Origin: Halomonas dongshanensis
Lineage (GTDB): Bacteria; Pseudomonadota; Gammaproteobacteria; Pseudomonadales; Halomonadaceae
Assembly: GCF_024790395.1 (NCBI RefSeq)
Contig: NZ_JAJISC010000001.1
Coordinates: 124,001 to 188,000 of the forward strand
Direction of reading: 5' to 3'
Length of the DNA: 64,000 nucleotides
Below, in pieces: positions 53,247 to 61,356 of this stretch. Position 1 is the stretch's first letter. Every line of letters begins with the position of its first letter. The translations under genes were made by a program, and so were the position numbers. The notes below the pieces were generated by a model. The model did no database searches. It saw only the letters and a list, made by a program, of their open reading frames with translations, and was not told where the DNA came from.

Positions 53247-54452
53247 ATGCAAGAGTCGACGCAGGGGCTAGCGCGTAATCCGCGCCTGGCCGAGTTCGCA
53301 TTGGCGTTGGGTGGCTTTGGTATCGGCACCAGTGAGTTCGTCATCATGGGGCTGATGAACCGCGTGGCCGAAGATTTGGCCGTTGCCCCTCAGCAGGTGG
53401 GCTATGCGATTAGCAGCTACGCCTTGGGCGTGGTCATCGGCGCACCGATCATTTCGGCGCTGGCGGCGCGCGTGCCCAAGCGGCTGTTATTGATCGTGCT
53501 GATGCTGGTGTTTGCCGTGGGCAACATCGCCAGCGCCATGGCGCCGGGCTTTTGGTCGTTCGTTGGCCTGCGCTTCATCGCGGGTCTACCTCACGGGGCC
53601 TACTTCGGCGTTGCGGCGCTGGTGGCTGCGGGGGCCGTGCCCATCGACCAGCGCGCCCGCGCCATTTCGCGGGTCATGCTGGGGTTGACCACGGCGATTC
53701 TGATCGGCGCCCCTCTGGGCACCTGGACGGGCCATATGTTTGGCTGGCAACTCGCCTTTGCCGCCGTGGGCGTGATCGCGCTCTTGACCGCCGTTGCCAT
53801 CCGCTGCTGGGTGCCGGTACAGCCTGTCGATACGCAGGCAAGCCCCGTGCGTGAGCTTTCGGCGCTGCTCAAACAGCGTGTGCTGGTTACCGTGGCCATT
53901 GCTTGCGTAGGCTGCGGCGGTATGTTCTCGATCTTTAGCTATGTGATGCCGACGCTGACTCAGCAGGCAGGCATGAGCGAAGCCCTGGGGCCGCTGGTGC
54001 TGGTGATCTTCGGCATTGGTTCGATCTTCGGCAACCTGATCGGCGGGCGCATGGCCGATAAGAACCTGATGCGGGCGATTCCGATCATTCTGATCTGGTG
54101 CGCGCTGGTGCAGGGGCTCTACTACTTCGCCGCCAACTACGTTTGGACCGGATTGCTCTTCGTGGGTCTCGTGGGTACCAGCATGGCCTTGGCGCCCTCG
54201 CTGCAAACGCGCTTGATGGACGTCGCCGAAGACGCCCAGACCATGGCGGCCTCACTCAATCACGCCGCATTCAACGGTGCCAACGCCCTGGGCGCTTGGC
54301 TGGCGGGGCTTGTCACCAGCACCGGGGTGGCGTGGTCGAGCACCGGTTTGGTCGGCGCTGGGCTTGCGCTGTGCGGCTTAATAATTTTCCTTTTTGGTCG
54401 CTGGCTGGAAAAGCGCTACCCGCCGCAGCAGGTAAACCGCCAAGCCGTGTGA
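53247..54452 (+). CDS. MFS exporter, AraJ/DHA1 family
   Basis: A 401-aa 12-segment major facilitator. The ATG at 53247 has GGGAG upstream; a TTG at 53235 is less likely. Motif A-like SALAARVPKRLLL and the FGIGTSEFVIMGLMNRVAEDL start are typical of AraJ/YdhP/PbuE-type exporters, as is GLPHGAYFGVAALVA. It uses the proton gradient to export a small molecule such as a drug, sugar or nucleoside. It has no operon partner. Confidence 0.88.
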   Translation: MQESTQGLARNPRLAEFALALGGFGIGTSEFVIMGLMNRVAEDLAVAPQQVGYAISSYALGVVIGAPIISALAARVPKRLLLIVLMLVFAVGNIASAMAPGFWSFVGLRFIAGLPHGAYFGVAALVAAGAVPIDQRARAISRVMLGLTTAILIGAPLGTWTGHMFGWQLAFAAVGVIALLTAVAIRCWVPVQPVDTQASPVRELSALLKQRVLVTVAIACVGCGGMFSIFSYVMPTLTQQAGMSEALGPLVLVIFGIGSIFGNLIGGRMADKNLMRAIPIILIWCALVQGLYYFAANYVWTGLLFVGLVGTSMALAPSLQTRLMDVAEDAQTMAASLNHAAFNGANALGAWLAGLVTSTGVAWSSTGLVGAGLALCGLIIFLFGRWLEKRYPPQQVNRQAV

Positions 54453-54516
54453 AAGTGGCGAAAACACGTTGGTTTGCCTAGGGTGTAGTAGGGACGAGCC
54501 CATATGGAGGTGATCT

Positions 54517-54777
54517 ATGCAAACCCAACACACTCAACGTACGACGTTTCGCTTTCTCACTCTTGGCGCCATTGCCGCGCTGACCATTGGCCTTGCCGGC
54601 TGTGGTACCACCACCGGTGAGCGCTCTGCTAGCGGCGCGGGTATTGGTGCGGCGGTAGGCGCCGGTGCGGCGGCGGCCACCGGCGGTAGCGTCGGCGGTG
54701 GCGCCATTCTGGGCGGCGCCGCAGGTGCCGCAACGGGCGCGCTGACCGACGAGGACGACATCAACCTCGACCGTTAA
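54517..54777 (+). CDS. Small glycine-zipper lipoprotein
   Basis: An 86-aa precursor with a lipoprotein signal peptide and lipobox LAGC (Cys29). The mature part is a glycine/alanine repeat region (about 38-76, GAGIGAAVGAGAAA then GGGAILGGAAGAATGA) of the YMGG/glycine-zipper type, ending in acidic DEDDINLDR. It likely sits in the outer membrane facing the periplasm. GGAGGTG lies before the ATG. The stop overlaps the end of the convergent extensin-like gene. Confidence 0.82.
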   Translation: MQTQHTQRTTFRFLTLGAIAALTIGLAGCGTTTGERSASGAGIGAAVGAGAAAATGGSVGGGAILGGAAGAATGALTDEDDINLDR

Positions 54778-55469
54778 CGGCACAGCCTGAATCCGCGCAT
54801 GCCCATATGGAAGTGATCGGCATGCGCGGCGTTGTATTCAGGCCCCAGCACATTGCCGAAGGTCTTGCAGGCACCGTCGCGCGCCGCGCGCAGAAACGCC
54901 GCATTTTCCCCCTCATTCCCCCAATCTCGGCTCAGCGTTAGGCGTTGACCATTGTCGAAACGAAAGCCCGTAACGTCCAGTGCCTCGGCGGTGGCGTGTT
55001 CGCTGCGACGCCCGCTTTCACGGTTATAGACGTTACGACAGGCAAAGCTCCCCACGTGATCCACTTGGCGCACCCGGCTGCCCATGATTGTTTCGGCTGC
55101 GGGCTGGAGCTCATGGCGCTCGAACATTACCCAGGCTAGCGCCAGCGGGCAGGTAGCAACGAAGCTGCTACTAAACGCCACGCGTCCGCCCTGCACGCGC
55201 ACGACGTTCTCTAGCGGGCAGGCGGCGGTAGGGCTGTAGTCGGCCAGCGGCGTATAGCGAAACTCGCCCTCGGGAACGGTATCCAACGCCGCTAGGCAGC
55301 CTTCCCGGTCGTTGGCCAGGCGCTGAAGCTTGAGCTTGGTGATCGGCGTCACCGGATCATCGACGCGTAACGGCGCCCAGGGTGCCCACTGGCGCGGAAT
55401 CTCGATCAACCCTTTATCGAAGGCGACGCCGAGCGCGATCAGCGCCAGGATGAAAACGATACGACGCAT
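54774..55469 (-). CDS. Extensin-like protein C-terminal domain protein
   Basis: A 231-aa protein with an N-terminal membrane anchor or uncleaved signal (about 4-20, IVFILALIALGVAF). The rest is an extensin-like C-terminal domain (COG3921): LAWVMFERHELQPAA, FACRNVYNRESGRRSEHATAEALDVTGF with SEHATAEALD resembling the zinc site of LAS-type peptidases, and NAAHADHFHMGMRG. It is probably a periplasmic cell-wall peptidase relative. The ATG at 55469 is set by GGAG five bases away. Confidence 0.82.
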   Translation of the reverse strand: MRRIVFILALIALGVAFDKGLIEIPRQWAPWAPLRVDDPVTPITKLKLQRLANDREGCLAALDTVPEGEFRYTPLADYSPTAACPLENVVRVQGGRVAFSSSFVATCPLALAWVMFERHELQPAAETIMGSRVRQVDHVGSFACRNVYNRESGRRSEHATAEALDVTGFRFDNGQRLTLSRDWGNEGENAAFLRAARDGACKTFGNVLGPEYNAAHADHFHMGMRGFRLCR

Positions 55470-55493
55470 GGCATCTCCACAGTAGTGTCGCAA

Positions 55494-55529
55494 GCTACGG
55501 TAGTTACGACAGCTACGGTAGTTACGACA
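55494..55529 (+). repeat. Two perfect 18-bp tandem repeats
   Basis: The unit GCTACGGTAGTTACGACA occurs twice head to tail, and a degenerate third copy follows. It lies just upstream of the extensin-like gene on its 5' side. Confidence 0.8.
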
Positions 55530-55674
55530 GTTGTAACGGGGGTGGCGAGGTAGGTGAGCGCTACAGTCCCGCTCTTGGGTATGCGATACTGCGCCTCTTT
55601 TGCGGCGCTATCGCCATCGTCGGTCAAGCTTGCGATATCGCCACCTCTTTGCCAATGAAAGGGAATAGTGCTGC

Positions 55675-56322
55675 ATGTCCCACGATACGGTCTCTCAGGG
55701 CACTCTGTTCATCGTCTCTGCGCCCTCGGGTGCGGGCAAGACCAGCCTGGTGCGTGAGCTGATCGAGAGCCTGGACGGTATTCAGGTCTCGGTATCGCAC
55801 ACCACGCGCGCCAAGCGTGAAGGCGAGGTGGATGGCGTCAACTATCACTTCGTCACCGTGGATCGCTTCGAGGCCATGATCGCCGAAGGCGCCTTCTTCG
55901 AATACGCCAAGGTGTTCGATAACTACTATGGCACCTCTTGCCAAGCGGCGCAGACGCTGCTCGATGCGGGCCAGGACGTCATCCTCGAGATTGACTGGCA
56001 GGGCGCGCGCCAAGTGCGCGAGCGGATGCCCGAGGCGGTATCGATCTTCATCCTACCGCCCTCGCGCGACGAACTCGAACGCAGGCTGTCGGGGCGCGGC
56101 ACCGACGAGCATGCGGTCATCGCCCGGCGCATGCGCGATGCGGTCAGCGAAATGTCGCACTTCGACGAGTACGACTACCTGGTGATCAACGACGATTTCA
56201 CTACCGCGCTCGAGGAGCTGCAGGCGCTGGTGGTCTCCCAGCGTCTGCGTTGCGAGACGATGCATTCGCGCCATGCGCCGCTGCTGGCTGCACTCTTGTC
56301 ACAGCAGCCCAGGGTCGAGTAA
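55675..56322 (+). CDS. gmk: Guanylate kinase
   Basis: A 215-aa enzyme phosphorylating GMP to GDP with ATP. The P-loop is [12 protein letters not shown] (about 14-25), then [20 protein letters not shown] of the GMP-binding region and [16 protein letters not shown]. Length is normal (207 aa in E. coli). It heads the conserved gmk-rpoZ-spoT-ridA run, giving nucleotide supply, polymerase assembly and ppGpp control in one neighbourhood. Confidence 0.96.
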   Translation: MSHDTVSQGTLFIVSAPSGAGKTSLVRELIESLDGIQVSVSHTTRAKREGEVDGVNYHFVTVDRFEAMIAEGAFFEYAKVFDNYYGTSCQAAQTLLDAGQDVILEIDWQGARQVRERMPEAVSIFILPPSRDELERRLSGRGTDEHAVIARRMRDAVSEMSHFDEYDYLVINDDFTTALEELQALVVSQRLRCETMHSRHAPLLAALLSQQPRVE

Positions 56323-56414
56323 TCTAGTCGGTCACATCGATTTCTTTTGCCGGGTCGACCCGCTTCCCACCATCGCAAGCGTCGACCCGGCGTCGTCATT
56401 ATAGGAAGGCACTC

Positions 56415-56672
56415 ATGGCACGCGTTACCGTTGAAGATTGTCTGGAAAACGTCGAAAACCGTTTCAAGCTGGTGATGATCTCTACCCAGCGCGCACGCCA
56501 GCTGGCGCGCGGCTCCCGCGATGCCCAACTGCCTTGGGAAAACGATAAGCCGACGGTCATGGCGCTGCGCGAAATCGCTGCGGGCCTGGTCGACCACAGC
56601 GTGCTCGACGAGCCCGTCGAGGCGCCGGTGCGTCAGCGCCCCGTCATCACCAGCGCCCAGATCGACGACTGA
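56415..56672 (+). CDS. rpoZ: RNA polymerase omega subunit
   Basis: An 85-aa small subunit that wraps the beta-prime C-terminus and forms part of the ppGpp site 1. It is recognised by [20 protein letters not shown], the conserved [10 protein letters not shown], and [21 protein letters not shown] precedes the ATG. It lies 92 bases after gmk and 41 bases before spoT. Confidence 0.96.
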   Translation: MARVTVEDCLENVENRFKLVMISTQRARQLARGSRDAQLPWENDKPTVMALREIAAGLVDHSVLDEPVEAPVRQRPVITSAQIDD

Positions 56673-56713
56673 GTCTTCGTCGTACGTATACGTAGCACAG
56701 TAGAGGCGCGGTA

Positions 56714-58840
56714 ATGTTCACGATCGATGACCTGGCCGACCGGCTCGGCGGCTATCTGCCCCTGGAAGAGATCCAGCAGGTCAAGCGTGCCTTCTATTAC
56801 GCCGAGCAGGCCCACGATGGCCAGCGGCGGCGCTCCGGCGAGCCCTATGTGACCCACCCGCTGGCGGTGGCCAACATTCTCGCCAACATGCACATGGACC
56901 ATCAAAGCTTGATGGCCGCCATGTTGCACGACGTCATCGAAGACACCGGGGTCTCCAAGCAGGCGCTGGCGGCCCAGTTTGGCAAGCCCGTGGCCGAACT
57001 CGTCGACGGTGTTTCCAAGCTCACCCAGATCACCTTCGAAGACAAGGCCGTTGCTCAGGCTGAAAACTTCCAGAAGATGGTGCTGGCGATGTCGCGCGAC
57101 ATCCGCGTGATCATCGTCAAGCTGGCTGATCGGCTGCACAACATGCGCACCTTAGGCGCGCTGCGCCCGGACAAGAAGCGGCGCATCGCCCGTGAGACGC
57201 TGGAGATCTACGCTCGCATTGCTGGGCGCCTGGGCATCAACACCATCCGCATCGAGCTTGAAGATCTTTCCTTTCAGGCCATCCACCCGATGCGCTCCGA
57301 GCGGATCAAGCGCGCAGTGGCAAGCGCCCGTGGCCATCGGCGCAGCGCCATGCGCGAAATCCAAACCGCGCTGCAAAAGAGTCTGGACGAAGACGCGCTC
57401 AATGGCACCGTAGTGGGGCGGCAAAAGCACCTCCTCTCGATCTACAAGAAGATGCGCGACCAGCGTAAACCCTTCGCCGAGATCATGGACGTGTTCGGGT
57501 TTCGCATCATCACCGAGGATGTCGCGAGCTGCTACCGGATTCTCGGCGTGGTGCACAACCTCTACAAGCCGGTACCCGGGCGCTTCAAGGATTACATCGC
57601 CATTCCCAAGGCCAACGGCTACCAGAGCCTGCACACCACGCTCTTCGGCCCTCGCGGCATGCCGGTCGAGGTACAGATTCGTACTCGCGAAATGGAGGCC
57701 ATGGCCAACAATGGCATCGCCGCGCACTGGCTCTATAAGGCGGGTCAGACTACGCATCCCATCGCCGAAGGCAGCCATGCGCGCGCCCGCGCCTGGGTGA
57801 AAGGGCTTTTGGAGATGCAGCGCCACGCCGGGGACTCGCTGGAGTTCATCGAGCACGTCAAGAATGACCTCTTCCCCGACGACATCTACGTCTTCACCCC
57901 CAAGGGCGACATCATGGAGCTGCCCCAGGGGGCGACGGTGATCGATTTCGCCTACACGGTGCACACCGATATCGGCAATAGCTGTATCGCCTGTCGCATC
58001 GATCGTCATCTGGCACCGCTCTCCACGCGCTTGGAAAGCGGCCAGACGCTTGAGATCATCACCGCACCTGGAGCGCGCCCTAACATCGCCTGGCTCAATT
58101 TCGTCGCCACGGCCAAGGCGCGCTCGGCCATTCGTCACGCCTTGAAGCATCAGCAGCAGGCCGAGGCGATGACGCTGGGTCGGCGGCTGCTCAACAAGGC
58201 GCTCTCGGCTTTCGAGACCAGCCTCGAAGAGCTCGATGAGGCGGTCATTACGCGTGCGCTAGAGCAGCTAGATGCCGCGAGCGAAGAGGCGCTTTTGGAG
58301 TCCATCGGCCTGGGTAACCGCCTGGCTCACGTGGTGGCGCGGCGCTTGGCCGATGTCGCCGACGGTAGCGACGTCATCGAGCGCGCGCGCAATGACCAGG
58401 CCGTGATCATCAGCGGCAGTGAAGGCATGGTGATCAACTTCGCTCGCTGCTGCCATCCGCTACCGGGCGACCCGGTGGTGGGGCATCTCTCGGTTGGTAA
58501 AGGGCTCGTCGTCCACCGCGCCGAGTGCAAGAACGTCGACGAGCGCAAGAACGATCCCGAAAAGCTCTTTGCCTTGAAGTGGTCGGAGACCATCGACGAG
58601 GACTTCCCCGTGGCGCTGCGCATCGAGATCGAGAGCCGCCGGGGGCTGGTGGCCGAGCTCGCGGGTCTGGTCACCGACGCCGACGCCAACATCGAGCGCA
58701 TCGGCATCGAGGAGCGCGATGCGCGCCTCTCCACGGTGAACCTGACCCTGGCGGTGAAGGGGCGCATTCACTTGGCGCGCATTATCAAGCGCATTCGCAA
58801 CCTCCCCAACGTCGGCAAGATCACCCGTATTACCAACTAA
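56714..58840 (+). CDS. spoT: Bifunctional (p)ppGpp synthetase/hydrolase SpoT
   Basis: A 708-aa stringent-response enzyme (E. coli SpoT is 702 aa). The HD hydrolase domain has GEPYVTHPLAVA and the HD pair in MLHDVIEDTG, with KLADRLHNMRTL after it. The synthetase domain holds GRFKDYIAIPKANGYQSLHT, followed by VEVQIRT. TGS is near 390-450 (VFTPKGDIMELPQGATVIDF), a zinc-finger-like RCCHPLPGD lies near 580, and the ACT domain is at the end. The intact HD pair supports SpoT rather than RelA. Confidence 0.96.
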   Translation: MFTIDDLADRLGGYLPLEEIQQVKRAFYYAEQAHDGQRRRSGEPYVTHPLAVANILANMHMDHQSLMAAMLHDVIEDTGVSKQALAAQFGKPVAELVDGVSKLTQITFEDKAVAQAENFQKMVLAMSRDIRVIIVKLADRLHNMRTLGALRPDKKRRIARETLEIYARIAGRLGINTIRIELEDLSFQAIHPMRSERIKRAVASARGHRRSAMREIQTALQKSLDEDALNGTVVGRQKHLLSIYKKMRDQRKPFAEIMDVFGFRIITEDVASCYRILGVVHNLYKPVPGRFKDYIAIPKANGYQSLHTTLFGPRGMPVEVQIRTREMEAMANNGIAAHWLYKAGQTTHPIAEGSHARARAWVKGLLEMQRHAGDSLEFIEHVKNDLFPDDIYVFTPKGDIMELPQGATVIDFAYTVHTDIGNSCIACRIDRHLAPLSTRLESGQTLEIITAPGARPNIAWLNFVATAKARSAIRHALKHQQQAEAMTLGRRLLNKALSAFETSLEELDEAVITRALEQLDAASEEALLESIGLGNRLAHVVARRLADVADGSDVIERARNDQAVIISGSEGMVINFARCCHPLPGDPVVGHLSVGKGLVVHRAECKNVDERKNDPEKLFALKWSETIDEDFPVALRIEIESRRGLVAELAGLVTDADANIERIGIEERDARLSTVNLTLAVKGRIHLARIIKRIRNLPNVGKITRITN

Positions 58841-58937
58841 ACGACAATAACCACGGCGTCGAGCCAGACTGCGGTCGTGGCTTCGAGGCGTTTATTTTTT
58901 GATTTTTATTTAGCAAGGCTTTATCCAGGAGACTCAC

Positions 58938-59327
58938 ATGAGCAACAAAGCCGTCATCAACACCGACAAAGCCCCCGCCGCTATCGGCCCTTACTCCCAG
59001 GCAATCAAGGCGGGCAACACCGTCTATCTGTCGGGCCAGATTCCGCTAGACCCGGCGACCATGGAGATCGTCTCCGACGATTTCGAGGCCCAGGCGCGTC
59101 AGGTCTTCAGCAACCTGAAAGCGGTCTGCGAAGAAGCGGCGGGCTCGCTTGGCGACATCGTCAAGCTCAACCTCTACCTCGTCGATCTGGACAACTTCGC
59201 CATCGTCAACCGGGTGATGGAAGAGTTCTTTGCGGCACCTTTCCCCGCCCGCGCGGCCGTGGGCGTCAAGGCGCTGCCCAAGGGCAGCCAGGTCGAAGCC
59301 GAAGCGGTGATGGTGATCGGCGACTGA
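58938..59327 (+). CDS. ridA: RidA, 2-iminobutanoate/2-iminopropanoate deaminase
   Basis: A 129-aa housekeeping RidA. Hallmarks are [33 protein letters not shown], the active-site Arg in [20 protein letters not shown], and EAVMVIGD at the end. It removes toxic enamine/imines made by PLP enzymes such as threonine dehydratase. It follows spoT, as in Pseudomonas, and ends at a strong hairpin shared with the convergent epimerase-like gene. Confidence 0.95.
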   Translation: MSNKAVINTDKAPAAIGPYSQAIKAGNTVYLSGQIPLDPATMEIVSDDFEAQARQVFSNLKAVCEEAAGSLGDIVKLNLYLVDLDNFAIVNRVMEEFFAAPFPARAAVGVKALPKGSQVEAEAVMVIGD

Positions 59328-59331
59328 ATGC

Positions 59332-59360
59332 CAAAGAGCGAGCCTAGGGCTCGCTCTTTG
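59332..59360. terminator. Terminator after ridA
   Basis: A 13-bp perfect stem CAAAGAGCGAGCC/GGCTCGCTCTTTG with a TAG loop, five bases after the ridA stop. Confidence 0.85.
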
Positions 59361-59416
59361 CATATCGGCGTTAGGTTCCAGCCTGTTTTAAAAGGCGTGT
59401 TTAAAAGGGCGTGGCA

Positions 59417-60298
59417 TCACACGTTTTGGGTTTCCAAAAAGCCGCCCTCTTTGAGCATCTGGCCGTAGCCTTCGCGGAAAGTGGGGTAACGGAAGGTGTA
59501 GCCCGTTGCTAGCAGCCGCTGGTTGTCGCAGCGCTTGCTCGCACGGCGACGCAGCGGTGACTGCATGGTATCGGTTGCTTCGACCTTGAGCTCCTTGGCG
59601 AGCCACATCATGACGTTGTGCAGGGTGACCGGCTCGCAGTCGCTACCGAGGTAGAGCTCGGCCAAGGGCTTGCCGCTCTCCTGACAGGCGATGAGGTGCG
59701 CGATGATACCCACACAGTCGTCGCGGTGGATGCGGTTGGAGTAGATCATCGGCGTAACCGCCGCCACGCGTCCGCCTGCGACCTGATGGATCATGCGATC
59801 GCGCCCAGGGCCGTAGATGCCTGAAAAGCGCACTACGGTGCCTGGCAGGGGGTGGTCGATCAATGCCTGCTCGGCGTCGCGCATGAGCGTGCCGGAGAAG
59901 CTGGTCGGCTCGGTCGGGCTCTCTTCGTTGACCTCTTCGCCCTCTTGCTGGCCGTATACGCTGGTCGAGGAGACGAAAAAGATACGCCGTGGCGGCGTTT
60001 CGTGCTGCTCCATCACACCAAGTACGCGCTTGAGGCCGTCCGGGTAGGCGCTTTGGTAGGCGCTCTCTTCGAAGCGGTCGGCGCTAACGGTGTAGATGAC
60101 GTAGTCGGCCTGGGGTAGTGACGCGGGGTCGAGCGACTCCAGGTCGTTGAGATCCAGTGCCAGGGGCTCGATGCCGGTGTCCGCCAGCGCCTCCACACGC
60201 CGACGTACGCCAATGACGCGATGTCCTTGTTCGAGCAACTCGTTGCCTAGGGTGATGCCGATATCGCCACAGCCGATGATGAGTACGGTAAGCTTCAC
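59417..60298 (-). CDS. NAD(P)-dependent epimerase/SDR-like protein (YeeZ-like)
   Basis: A 293-aa extended SDR-like protein. The N-terminal cofactor motif is VLIIGCGDIGITLGNELLEQGHRVIGV, typical of YeeZ-type proteins (GCGDIG rather than GG.G). FVSSTSVYGQQEGEEVNEES gives the Ser/Tyr region, and FSGIYGPGRDRMIHQV follows. Substrate is unknown. It is transcribed toward ridA and divergent from oxyR with about 134 bases between. Confidence 0.82.
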   Translation of the reverse strand: MKLTVLIIGCGDIGITLGNELLEQGHRVIGVRRRVEALADTGIEPLALDLNDLESLDPASLPQADYVIYTVSADRFEESAYQSAYPDGLKRVLGVMEQHETPPRRIFFVSSTSVYGQQEGEEVNEESPTEPTSFSGTLMRDAEQALIDHPLPGTVVRFSGIYGPGRDRMIHQVAGGRVAAVTPMIYSNRIHRDDCVGIIAHLIACQESGKPLAELYLGSDCEPVTLHNVMMWLAKELKVEATDTMQSPLRRRASKRCDNQRLLATGYTFRYPTFREGYGQMLKEGGFLETQNV

Positions 60299-60432
60299 CT
60301 TGTTCGCTCCTTTTGATTAATATTCCCTATCAGATACAAAGTTTTGACGCCTTATGGCATGGTCATCACCTTGTCTGTCCCTTATTCCCGTCCCGGAGAC
60401 TGCTACGAGAGGATGCCCTACTTGGCACTGCT

Positions 60433-61356
60433 ATGACTCTAACAGAACTTCGCTACATCGTAACCCTCGCGCAGGAGCGACACTTCGGGCGGGCGGCGGA
60501 ACGTTGCCACGTCTCTCAGCCAACGCTCTCGGTGGCGGTGAAAAAGCTCGAAGACGAGCTCGATACGCCGCTGTTCGAGCGCTCCAAGTCGACGGTCCAG
60601 GTCACGCCGCTGGGCGAGAAGATCGTCGCGCAGGCCCAGCGCGTGCTCGAACAGAGCAGCCTGATCTTCGAGCTGGCCAGCGCCGGTAAGGATCAACTGG
60701 CCAATCCGCTGCGTATCGGCGCCATCTATACCATCGGGCCCTATCTCTTCCCGCATCTGATTCCGGCGCTGGCCGAGGCCGCCCCGCAAATGCCGCTCTA
60801 CATCGAAGAGGGGCTAACCGGTACGCTGCGCGGCAAGCTGCGCAGCGGCGAGCTCGACGTCATCATCGTCGCGCTGCCCTTCACCGAAACCGACGTGGTG
60901 ACCAAGCCGATCTACGAAGAGCGCTTCGAGGTGTTGCTGCCCGCCCAGCACCCCTGGACCGAGCGCGAGGCCATTGCCAAAGAGGATCTGCTCGACGAGC
61001 GTTTGCTGCTTTTGGGCGAAGGGCACTGCTTCCGCGATCAGATTCTCGAAGCCTGCCCGGCGATCACCCATCAGCTCAATAGCCCCACCAACACGCTGAT
61101 TGCCGAGGGCGGCTCGCTCGAAACCATCCGTCACATGGTCGCCTCCAAGCTTGGCATCACCGTATTGCCGCAGTCGGCGCTGGGCACGGATCAATACGAA
61201 AGCAAGCTCTTGGCCAGCCGCCCCTTCGTCGAGCCCGCCCCTTCGCGCACGGTAGCGATCGCCTGGCGGGCGAGCTTTCCTCGGCCCAAGGCGATCGACG
61301 CGCTGATAGACGCCATCGCTCACTGCCGCAAACTCGAGCGTAACGGCACCCCATGA
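60433..61356 (+). CDS. oxyR: Hydrogen-peroxide sensor OxyR
   Basis: A 307-aa LysR-type regulator starting at the ATG at 60433 (MTLTELRYIVTLAQERHFGR). The helix-turn-helix is AAERCHVSQPTLSVAVKKLE. The redox cysteines fall at exactly Cys199 and Cys208 in GEGHCFRDQILEAC, as in E. coli OxyR, so peroxide sensing by disulfide formation is expected. It overlaps recG by four bases (ATGA), the oxyR-recG arrangement also known in Pseudomonas. Confidence 0.95.
   Translation: MTLTELRYIVTLAQERHFGRAAERCHVSQPTLSVAVKKLEDELDTPLFERSKSTVQVTPLGEKIVAQAQRVLEQSSLIFELASAGKDQLANPLRIGAIYTIGPYLFPHLIPALAEAAPQMPLYIEEGLTGTLRGKLRSGELDVIIVALPFTETDVVTKPIYEERFEVLLPAQHPWTEREAIAKEDLLDERLLLLGEGHCFRDQILEACPAITHQLNSPTNTLIAEGGSLETIRHMVASKLGITVLPQSALGTDQYESKLLASRPFVEPAPSRTVAIAWRASFPRPKAIDALIDAIAHCRKLERNGTP

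Noticed and set aside
57152-58150. 332-codon open frame antisense to spoT
   Set aside because: Shadow frame; the spoT frame is conserved throughout.
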